From contig CALJUR010000123.1 in the NCBI GenBank assembly GCA_937975765.1, positions 62,001 through 126,000 of the forward strand: 64,000 nt of DNA, given 5' to 3'. This stretch comes from an uncultured Myxococcales bacterium (GTDB taxonomy: Bacteria; Myxococcota_A; UBA9042; DTJE01). Of the stretch, positions 25,445 to 32,269 are shown one piece after another. Both the position numbers and the translations under genes were made by a program. Every line of letters begins with the position of its first letter. Positions within the stretch are counted from its first letter, which is position 1. The notes below the pieces were generated by a model, which was not told the DNA's origin, did no database searches, and saw nothing but the letters and a program-made list of their open reading frames with translations.

Positions 25445-26635
25445 GTGGCGAAAACCGACAACGACTCGATGGTCCCCGGGGACCGGCGCACGGCGGCGGG
25501 CGAACGCCGTTCGGGGCGCGGGTCCATCCTGACCTTCGGGAAGTACGAGATCCTCGAGGCGGTCGGCAGCGGCGGCATGGCCACGGTGTACCGGGCGCGC
25601 CTGTCGGGCCCGATGGGGTTCGAGAAGCCGGTCGCGGTCAAGGTGCTGCAGGACGACGCGGCCGAGGACGAGGAGATCGTCCGGATGTTCGTGGACGAGG
25701 CCCGCGTCGGCGCGCGGCTGTACCACCCGAACATCGCGCACGTGCTGGAGTTCGGCGAGGCCGACGGGCGCTACTTCCTGGCCATGGAGTATGTGGACGG
25801 ACCCAGCCTGTCGCTGGTGCTGAAGCGGCGGCAGAAGGGGCGGAAGGCGCGGGGCCTGGGCCCCCAGGCGACGGCGTACCTGGCAGGGGCGGTGCTGGAG
25901 GCGCTGGCCTACGCGCACGAGTCCCCGGGCGCGGACGGCCAGCCGATGGGCGTCGTGCACCGGGACGTCAGCCCGCAGAACGTGCTGCTGGACCGGTCCG
26001 GCGCGGTGAAGCTGTGCGACTTCGGGATCGCGACGGGGACCTGGCGGGCCGGGAAGACGCGCATCGGCGTCGTGAAGGGCAAGGCCGGGTACATGGCGCC
26101 GGAGCAGGCGACCGGGGGGAAGGTCGACGCCCGGTCGGACCTGTACGCCGTGGGCCTGACGATGGTGGCGATGCTGACCGGCGAGGCGCCTCTCGACGGG
26201 AAGGACACGGGCGAGGTCCGGGCCAGGGCCGCGAAGGGGTTCCCGCCCGAGCGGCTGGACGGCCTGCCGTGCGACGACGCGATGAAGGGCGTGCTGGGAC
26301 GGGCGCTGGCGACGAGGGCCGGGGACCGATACGCGTCGGCGAGGGAGTTCCTGAAGGCGCTGGAGGCGGCGGTGCCGGACCCGGATGGCGCCGGCCGCAA
26401 GGCGCTGGCCGAGGCGATCACGACCGCGATGGAACGGCCGGCGGGCCGGAAGGCGGCAGCGGCCGGAACGGCGGCCCGCCCGAAGGACGCGCGCGGGAAG
26501 GCGGCCCGTCCGGGTCGGAAGGCGGCGACGGTGGCCTCGGCGGCCAGCGGGGTGCGCAACCTGCTGATCGGGGCGGGGATCCTGGTGCTGATCGCGCTGG
26601 CGCTGGCGCTGGCGGGGAAGGGGCTGCCGGGGTAG
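25445..26635 (+). CDS. Serine/threonine protein kinase with C-terminal membrane anchor
   Basis: The protein has all kinase motifs: Gly loop GSGGMATVYRA, Lys in VAVKVLQ, catalytic loop VVHRDVSPQNVLL, DFGIATG and APEQATGG. The HRDVSPQN form is typical of myxobacterial PknB-type kinases. After a basic Ala/Lys linker (about 320-365) a hydrophobic helix (LLIGAGILVLIALALALAG) ends the protein, so the kinase domain would be cytoplasmic and tail-anchored. The start is a GTG at 25445, or possibly the ATG at 25469; neither has a strong ribosome site. The FHA protein at 15952-17691 is a possible downstream reader of its phosphorylation. Confidence 0.9.
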   Translation: MAKTDNDSMVPGDRRTAAGERRSGRGSILTFGKYEILEAVGSGGMATVYRARLSGPMGFEKPVAVKVLQDDAAEDEEIVRMFVDEARVGARLYHPNIAHVLEFGEADGRYFLAMEYVDGPSLSLVLKRRQKGRKARGLGPQATAYLAGAVLEALAYAHESPGADGQPMGVVHRDVSPQNVLLDRSGAVKLCDFGIATGTWRAGKTRIGVVKGKAGYMAPEQATGGKVDARSDLYAVGLTMVAMLTGEAPLDGKDTGEVRARAAKGFPPERLDGLPCDDAMKGVLGRALATRAGDRYASAREFLKALEAAVPDPDGAGRKALAEAITTAMERPAGRKAAAAGTAARPKDARGKAARPGRKAATVASAASGVRNLLIGAGILVLIALALALAGKGLPG

Positions 26636-26697
26636 GCGGCCGGGCCGGGGAACGGGGGGGCCGGAGGTCCGCCGCGAGGGCGGGCGCGGGAGCGGGG

Positions 26698-27537
26698 ATG
26701 CTGGACAAGGCTCGGATCGGCGTCGTGGGCGCCGGCAACATGGGCGAAGCGCTGATCGGCGGCGTCATCAAGGCGTGCATCGTCGAGGCCGGCCAGATCA
26801 CGGCCAGCCGGCGGTCGGAGGTGGCCCTGGCCTACCTGCGCGACACGTGGGGCATCCGCACGACCACCGACAACCGCCAACTGGCGAAGGATTGCGACAT
26901 CCTGCTGCTGGCGGTCAAGCCGCAGGCGATGTCCGAGGTGCTGGCCGAGATGGCGCCCTGCTTCCGGCCGGGCCACGTCGTGATCAGCATCGCGGCCGGC
27001 ATCACGACCTCCTTCATCGAGTCCTTCACGGGCAACGACATCCCGGTCATCCGGGTGATGCCGAACACGCCCGCGCTGGTGGGGCAGGCGGTGTCGCCCT
27101 ACTGCCTGGGCACGCACGGCTCGGCGACGCAGGCGCTGGTGGCATCGCAGATCTTCTCGGCGGTGGGCGTCACGGTCCAGGTCGAGGAGGACATGATGGA
27201 CGCGATCACCGCGCTGTCCGGCACGGGGCCCGCGTACCTGTTCTACCTGCTGGAGGGCCTGATCGAGGCCGGGACGGCGATGGGCCTGCCCGAGCACCTG
27301 TGCCGTGCGCTGGTGCGCCAGACGGCCTACGGGGCGGCCAAGCTGGTGGTCGAGACGCCGCGGACGCCGCGGCAGTTGCGCGCGCAGGTCACGTCGCCAC
27401 AGGGGACGACCCACGCGGCGATGACGCACCTGGACGCCGAGCGGTTCCCGGAGAAGCTGAAGGCGGCGGTGATGAAGGCCCGGGACCGGGCCAGGGAACT
27501 GGGTCGCGCGGCGTCGGCGCCGAGGGACGGGCGCTGA
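26698..27537 (+). CDS. proC: Pyrroline-5-carboxylate reductase
   Basis: The 279-residue protein starts with a Rossmann motif, IGVVGAGNMGEALIGG, for NAD(P)H. It contains the P5CR signature in the dimer domain (ITALSGTGPAYLFYLLEGLIEAG, then GLPEHLCRALVRQTAYGAAKLV, then VTSPQGTTHAA). It makes proline from pyrroline-5-carboxylate in the cytoplasm. Length is normal. The ATG at 26698 lies 62 bases after the kinase gene, on the same strand. Confidence 0.92.
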   Translation: MLDKARIGVVGAGNMGEALIGGVIKACIVEAGQITASRRSEVALAYLRDTWGIRTTTDNRQLAKDCDILLLAVKPQAMSEVLAEMAPCFRPGHVVISIAAGITTSFIESFTGNDIPVIRVMPNTPALVGQAVSPYCLGTHGSATQALVASQIFSAVGVTVQVEEDMMDAITALSGTGPAYLFYLLEGLIEAGTAMGLPEHLCRALVRQTAYGAAKLVVETPRTPRQLRAQVTSPQGTTHAAMTHLDAERFPEKLKAAVMKARDRARELGRAASAPRDGR

Positions 27538-27558
27538 CCGGGGCGGCCGGGAGGGACG

Positions 27559-28230
27559 ATGTTCGAATCGATCGCGAGCCCGCAGGGGGCGGGCCTGCTG
27601 GCCGGCGCGCTGTTGCTGGCGCTGGTGCACGGCCTGCTGCCGAACCACTGGGCGCCCTTCGTGCTGATCGGGCAGGCCCAGGGCTGGCAGCGGCGCCGGA
27701 TGCTGTGGGTGCTGCTGATGGCCGGCATCGCGCACACGGCGGTGGCGGCGGGCCTGTCGATGGCGACGCTGCTGCTGGGGGTGGCACTGCACGACGTCAT
27801 CGAGCCGGTCGCGCACCTGCTGCCCGGCATCATCCTGCTGGGGACGGGTCTGGTCTACGTCGTGCTGGACGCCTCCCGCCAGGAGCACCACCACCACGGC
27901 AACATCCACGAGGCGGCCCGGACGGGCATGTCCGACCGGACGGCGACCACGACGCTGATCCTGACCCTGGCGCTGGCGCCCTGCGAGGCGATGGTGCCGG
28001 TCTTCGTCGGCGCGGCCCCGATGGGCGACGCGACGTACCTGCTGACGCTGGCCGTGATGTCCGGCGCGGCGTCGGTGGCGGTGATGTGCGTGCTGGCGAC
28101 CCTGGCCTGGAGCGGGATGCGGCGACTGCGGTTCGGCTGGGCGGCGCACCACGAGCGGCTGGTGGTGGGCGTGATGCTGGTCGCGATCGGGGCGGCCACG
28201 CTGGCGCTGGGTCACCTGGGTCACGGGTAG
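27559..28230 (+). CDS. Multi-pass membrane protein of the NicO/UreH type
   Basis: The 223-residue product has about six hydrophobic helices. The first contains ALVHGLLPNHWAPF, similar to the His motif of NicO/RcnA-type nickel and cobalt transporters and of related UreH-like proteins. A His-rich loop (RQEHHHHGNIHEA) near residues 107-120 could bind a metal. A second conserved site, LTLALAPCEAMVPVF, fits the pseudo-repeat of this family. Metal efflux or handling is therefore likely but the substrate is not shown. It lies 21 bases after proC. Confidence 0.65.
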   Translation: MFESIASPQGAGLLAGALLLALVHGLLPNHWAPFVLIGQAQGWQRRRMLWVLLMAGIAHTAVAAGLSMATLLLGVALHDVIEPVAHLLPGIILLGTGLVYVVLDASRQEHHHHGNIHEAARTGMSDRTATTTLILTLALAPCEAMVPVFVGAAPMGDATYLLTLAVMSGAASVAVMCVLATLAWSGMRRLRFGWAAHHERLVVGVMLVAIGAATLALGHLGHG

Positions 28231-28263
28231 GAACCCGGCCGCCGCGCGTCCGTCCGGACCTTC

Positions 28264-29055
28264 CTACCGGCCGCGCTGGAGCGCGTCCAGGACCCGCGAC
28301 AACACCTGCTGGACGGCCGCGTCGACGGCGGCGGGGTCCGGCGGGACGGCGGGCCTGGCCGTCGCGGGTGCCGGATGCGGGCGGCGGGCCCCGCCCTGGA
28401 CCTCGGCCAGCCGGTGCAGCCGGGCCACCTCGTCGGCGGGCAGCGGAACCGGCGACCCCAGCGATCGCGCCAGGAACGAGATCCGGGCGGTGTGCTCCAG
28501 CGATTCCAGCCGGTCGCAGGCGGCCAGCACGTTCGCGCCGACGCAGACCGATCCGTGGCGCTCCATCATCACCACGTCGTGGTCGCGCAGCAGGCGCTCG
28601 ATCCCCAGCGCGACGTCGGCGGTGGACGGGGTCGCGTACGCCGCGGTCGGGATCTCCCCCAGGGCCACGACGGACTCGGGGACCAGGCGCTGGTCCAGCG
28701 AGAGGCCGGCCAGCGTGAAGGCGATCGCGGTCGGGGGATGGGCGTGCACGACGGCGCCGATGTCGGGCCGCGCCCGGTAGGCGGCCAGGTGCACCTTGAC
28801 CTCGGTCGAGACGCGGGCGCCGGCGACCTCGGGGCGCCCCTCCCGATCGATGACGACCAGGTCGGACGGCTCCAGGAAGCCCTTGTTGACCCCGGAGGGC
28901 GTCACCAGCAGGCGCGTCGCCGAAAGGCGGACGCTGACGTTGCCCTCGCCTCCCGCGATCAGGCCCTGCTGGTGCATGCGGCGGCAGGCCTCCACCACCT
29001 GTTCGCGGGCGGCCGGCTCGTCGATGCGGGGCGGGACGTCGGTGCGGCCGGTCAT
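28264..29055 (-). CDS. Class II aldolase (fuculose-phosphate-type) with C-terminal encapsulation-like helix
   Basis: The 263-residue protein has the phosphate-binding GEGNVSVR, the catalytic Glu in STEVKVHLAAY, zinc ligands HAHPP, and the third His in MERHGSVCVG. These are the hallmarks of L-fuculose-1-phosphate and rhamnulose-phosphate aldolases, which yield lactaldehyde. The catalytic domain ends near residue 210. A Pro/Ala linker then leads to a terminal amphipathic helix, AAVQQVLSRVLDALQRGR. Linker plus helix is the form of microcompartment encapsulation peptides, and it resembles the N-terminal helix of the aldehyde dehydrogenase at 58128-59555. The start overlaps the upstream lipoprotein stop. 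Confidence 0.85.
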   Translation of the reverse strand: MTGRTDVPPRIDEPAAREQVVEACRRMHQQGLIAGGEGNVSVRLSATRLLVTPSGVNKGFLEPSDLVVIDREGRPEVAGARVSTEVKVHLAAYRARPDIGAVVHAHPPTAIAFTLAGLSLDQRLVPESVVALGEIPTAAYATPSTADVALGIERLLRDHDVVMMERHGSVCVGANVLAACDRLESLEHTARISFLARSLGSPVPLPADEVARLHRLAEVQGGARRPHPAPATARPAVPPDPAAVDAAVQQVLSRVLDALQRGR

Positions 29056-29474
29056 TCCTCGTCCTGCGTGTTGCGGCCTTCGCGGTCCGTCCGGTCGACG
29101 TCCAGGCGCCAGTGCCCTTTCTCCTTGACGAACACCAGGACCACCGGCGCGCCTCCCTGCGCCTTGACCTCCAGTTCGGCCTTGTCGCCGTCGATGGTCT
29201 CCTTCTGCACCTCCATCAGCGTCAACTGGTCCAGGGGCCGGGGGGCGGGCCCGCCGGCGGGGTACTGGGAGTCGTACAGGGCCAGCAGCGCGCGGGCGAA
29301 GGGCTGGGAGTCCTCGGAGAAGTTCGCGGCGAACGCCTCGGCATCCCCCTTCCGGGCGGCGTCCTGCAGGTCCAGGAAGACCTTCGAGGGCGCCTTGGCG
29401 CAGGCGGACAGCGCCGTGACGACCAGCACGGCCGCGGCGAACCGGGCCAGGAGACGCAGGGAAACGTGGCGCAT
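29052..29474 (-). CDS. Small DUF4878-like lipoprotein
   Basis: The 140-residue product has a lipoprotein signal (FAAAVLVVTALSAC) and a single small domain: a helix KVFLDLQDAARKGDAEAFAANF, followed by strands such as KAELEVKAQGGAPVVLVFVKEKGHWRLD. The ending VKEKGHWRLD is typical of NTF2-like DUF4878 lipoproteins. The neighbouring gene at 29494-29952 has the same layout, so these are probably paralogues. The stop overlaps the aldolase start by four bases. The function is unknown. Confidence 0.72.
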   Translation of the reverse strand: MRHVSLRLLARFAAAVLVVTALSACAKAPSKVFLDLQDAARKGDAEAFAANFSEDSQPFARALLALYDSQYPAGGPAPRPLDQLTLMEVQKETIDGDKAELEVKAQGGAPVVLVFVKEKGHWRLDVDRTDREGRNTQDEE

Positions 29475-29493
29475 GGAGCCTCCCGCCGGCCCG

Positions 29494-29952
29494 TCAGGGA
29501 GCCGGGTACGCGCCGTCGCGCAGCGGCGCGAAGGTCGCCTGGGTCAGGGACAGGTCCAGCCGCCAGGAACCGCCGTCCCGCACCAGCAGCACGCCGTTTC
29601 CGGCCTGGCTCCCCTTCGGCCGCAGCACGAGGTTCGGTCCCAGGCCGCCCCCGCGGTCGGACTCGGCGTTCTTCAGGTCCGCCAGCAGGGCGCGACGGAA
29701 CTCGGTCCAGCCCTTCTCCCGGGCGATCGCCAGCGCCACCGGGCGCGACTCGGGGGTCAGCAGGTCCAGGAAGGCCGGCAGGGGCTCGGCAGGGGAGTCG
29801 GTCAGCGCGGCTTCGATGGCCGCCCGGGCCTCCAGCGGGTCCGGGGCGCAGGAAGCCAGGGCCCAGGCGGCCGCGATCGCAGCCAGGGCGATCCCGGAAC
29901 CGCGATGCGTGCAGGACCGAGGGGGTGCGAGAGGGGGGACTTGAACCCCCAC
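29494..29952 (-). CDS. Small lipoprotein, start uncertain (overlaps tRNA gene)
   Basis: The product contains a lipoprotein signal (GIALAAIAAAWALASCAPD), a helical segment (LEARAAIEAALTDSP) and strands ending GVLLVRDGGSWRLDLSLTQ, like the paralogous lipoprotein next to it. The only conventional in-frame starts, GTG at 29952 or further upstream, lie inside tRNA-Leu. The signal itself begins about 29910, so translation may start at a rare codon or on the unprocessed transcript. Function unknown. Confidence 0.55.
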   Translation of the reverse strand: MGVQVPPLAPPRSCTHRGSGIALAAIAAAWALASCAPDPLEARAAIEAALTDSPAEPLPAFLDLLTPESRPVALAIAREKGWTEFRRALLADLKNAESDRGGGLGPNLVLRPKGSQAGNGVLLVRDGGSWRLDLSLTQATFAPLRDGAYPAP

Positions 29953-30009
29953 GGAAAAAACTTCCACTAGCACCTCAAGCTAGCGTGTCTGCCATTCCAC
30001 CACTCTCGC
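29926..30009 (-). tRNA. tRNA-Leu, anticodon GAG
   Basis: The acceptor stem pairs GCGAGAG (30009-30003) with CTCTCGC (29933-29927). The anticodon stem CTAGC/GCTAG encloses the seven-base loop TTGAGGT, giving anticodon GAG, which reads CTC and CTT codons. A variable arm and a T-arm containing GGTTCAAGTCC follow. The CCA end is not encoded. The 84-base length fits a type II tRNA such as leucine. Confidence 0.93.
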
Positions 30010-30114
30010 GCGGCGCGGCTGGCCAAAGGCAGGTGATTCTTGATCCGGTGGGCAGCCCGTGTCAAGGCGGACCGGCGGCCGGAGCGGTGCTGCCGGCGGC
30101 CGGCAACGGGACGG

Positions 30115-31722
30115 TCAGCGGTCCAGGTCGAGAGTCTCCAGCGGATGGACGTCCAGCAGGTTCGGCCGGAAGCCGTGGACCGCCGGCGACAGCAGGTAGA
30201 TGCGCGTGAAATGGTACAGCGGCACCATCGGCGCGGCCGCCAGCATCGACGCCTCGGCGTCGCGCAGCAGGCCGTTGCGCGCCGCGGGGTCGGCCAGGGC
30301 GAGTGCCGACTGCAGCGCGCGGTCGAATCCGGGGTCCGAGAAGCCGGGGTAGTTGGAGGCGGCGCCGGACCGCAGGATCTCCAGGAAGTTCAAGGGATCG
30401 ACCACGTCGGCGCACCAGGACGCCCGGGCCATGAGGTAGTCGCCCTGCCGCACCCGGGCCAGCAGCGTCTTCCACTCGGTCGCCTGCAGGTCGACCGGGA
30501 GTCCCAGGTTCTCCTTCCACTGGGCCTGCAGGAACTCGGCGATCACCTTGTTGGCCTCGCCGCTGTTGTACAGGTACGACAGCGGTTCCAGGGAACCCCT
30601 CTCGCGCCGCGCCTCGTCCAGCAGCGCGCGGGCGCGGGCCGGGTCGAAGGCCTCCCCGACGGGCGGGACGTAGCCGGTCGCGCCGGCGATCGCGGGCGGG
30701 ACGAACGATCGCGCCGGCGCCTGGCCGCCCATGAGGACCTCCCGGACCAGCCGCTCCTTGTCGACCGACAGGTCCAGCGCGCGGCGCACCCGCGGGTCGT
30801 CCAGGGGGGGGCGGTCGGTGCGAAGCGCCACGTACCCGGTGCACAGGACCGGGTCGGCATGGAACTCGGTCGGCCGGGTGCGGCGCATCTCGGGGATGCG
30901 ATCGCGGGACAGCGTCCCTTTCAGCCAGTGGACCTTGCCGGCCGCGAACCACTCGTAGGCCAGGCGCTCGCCGGACAGGAAATGGAAGGCCACGCCATCC
31001 AGGGCCACGGTGGAGGCGTCGCGCCAGGCGGGGTTGCGGGACAGCACCACCCGGTCCGAGGGCAGGAACTCGTCCAGGCGGAAGGCGCCGTTGCCGACCA
31101 GGTGGCCGGGTCGGGTCCAGCGGGGACCGTGGGCCTCGATCACGTCCCTCCGCACGGGCGAGAACACGGGATGGGCCAGCCGGCCGGGGAAGTCCACCGC
31201 GGGTGCCGACAGGTGGACCTCCAGCGTCGAGTCGTCGAGGGCGCGGACACCCAGCCGATCGGCCCCGGCGCGGCCGGCCTGCACGTCCTGGGCGCCCTCC
31301 AGCAGGAAGAACTGGGCGACCAGCCGCGCGCCGGAGGCCGGGTCCAGCACCCTCCGCCAGGCGTATTCGAAGTCGCCGGCCACGACCGGCCGGCCGTCCG
31401 ACCACCGCGCCTCGGGGCGCAGGTGGAACGTCCAGGAGCGCCCGTCGGGAGAGGACTCCCACGAGGACGCCACGCCGGGAAGGGCCGGGCCCTCGCCCGG
31501 GGGACGCCGCACCAGCCCCTCGAACAAGGCCGCCGCGATCGTGACGCTGCTCTCCTCGCCGGCCAGGCCCGGGTCGATGGTCTCGGGCTCCCAGATGGCG
31601 ATGGACAGGACCTTCGGGGACGCGGGCGCGCCGACCGGCCCCGCGGCCCTCCGGCACGAAGGGACGGCGGCCAGCAGGGCCAGGATCGCGACGAGCCAGG
31701 GACCGGCAGGACGCGACTCCAC
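30115..31722 (-). CDS. Peptide-binding lipoprotein (OppA/DppA-type, SBP family 5)
   Basis: The 535-residue product uses a GTG at 31722 behind GGAG. The signal (WLVAILALLAAVPSC) is a lipoprotein signal. The body shows the family 5 layout: ETIDPGLAGEESSVTIAAALFEGLVR, WTFHLRPEARWSDGRPVVAGDFEYAWRRVLDP, DDPRVRRALDLSVDKERL and EFLQAQWKENLGLPVDLQ. It should capture oligopeptides in the periplasm for an ABC permease. No permease genes adjoin it, so it may be an orphan receptor. Confidence 0.9.
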   Translation of the reverse strand: MESRPAGPWLVAILALLAAVPSCRRAAGPVGAPASPKVLSIAIWEPETIDPGLAGEESSVTIAAALFEGLVRRPPGEGPALPGVASSWESSPDGRSWTFHLRPEARWSDGRPVVAGDFEYAWRRVLDPASGARLVAQFFLLEGAQDVQAGRAGADRLGVRALDDSTLEVHLSAPAVDFPGRLAHPVFSPVRRDVIEAHGPRWTRPGHLVGNGAFRLDEFLPSDRVVLSRNPAWRDASTVALDGVAFHFLSGERLAYEWFAAGKVHWLKGTLSRDRIPEMRRTRPTEFHADPVLCTGYVALRTDRPPLDDPRVRRALDLSVDKERLVREVLMGGQAPARSFVPPAIAGATGYVPPVGEAFDPARARALLDEARRERGSLEPLSYLYNSGEANKVIAEFLQAQWKENLGLPVDLQATEWKTLLARVRQGDYLMARASWCADVVDPLNFLEILRSGAASNYPGFSDPGFDRALQSALALADPAARNGLLRDAEASMLAAAPMVPLYHFTRIYLLSPAVHGFRPNLLDVHPLETLDLDR

Positions 31723-31794
31723 GGACGACTCCGTACCCGGGGGAACCGACGACGGGCCCGGGCGCGCGGGGCGTCCGGGGCGGGCGGCGTCGCC

Positions 31795-32157
31795 CTAGGG
31801 AGCGGGTGCCGGGGCGGCCGCGGGAACCGGGGCCTCTGCCGCGGGCGCGGTGCCCCCGGGGACCGGGACGGCGCCGGCGGCCTCCGCGGGCGGCGGAGGC
31901 GGCGGAGGCGGCGGGGCCGGCGGCTTCACGCCGGGCTCGGTGACCTTCAGGTTCTTCAGTTGCACGTACAGGTCGACGTCCTTCAGGAAGCCGGCACACT
32001 CGTCGTTGCTGGTCAGGCGCTGGGCTTCCTCGCAGGCCTTCGTGCCCGGCGCCATCTCGCACGCCCTGGCGGCCAGCTTCTTGCATTCCTTGCCGCCGCA
32101 AGCCGACAGCGCAACCGCAATCACCATCACGGACCCCATCACGAACAGCGTCCTCAC
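31795..32157 (-). CDS. Small Cys-containing lipoprotein with poly-Pro tail
   Basis: The 120-residue product starts at a GTG at 32157 behind GGAGGAG. The signal (LFVMGSVMVIAVALSAC) is followed by a short Cys-rich helical region (KECKKLAARACEMAPG and KACEEAQRL, then NDECAGFLKD) and a Pro/Ala-rich tail with a run of nine Pro. The Cys pairs suggest a small disulfide-bonded helical hairpin. Unknown function. Divergent from the peptidase-barrel gene at 32270. Confidence 0.75.
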   Translation of the reverse strand: MRTLFVMGSVMVIAVALSACGGKECKKLAARACEMAPGTKACEEAQRLTSNDECAGFLKDVDLYVQLKNLKVTEPGVKPPAPPPPPPPPPAEAAGAVPVPGGTAPAAEAPVPAAAPAPAP

Positions 32158-32269
32158 GGGACTCCTCCGGAAACGGACGGCCGAGTGTAGCACAGGCCGG
32201 GGCCGGGTGTTCCAGCTTCCGGCGGCGGTGCCCGGGCGGGGGGAGCCGGGCGTGTGGTATCGTCCTGCC

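Noticed and set aside
18231..25532. A 2433-residue open frame on the plus strand opposite the TPR and Glt-like genes
   Set aside because: It is a shadow of the minus-strand genes. The composition (Leu/Val/Arg/Gln/Asp/His) reflects the complement of their codons, and it crosses asnS and several real genes.
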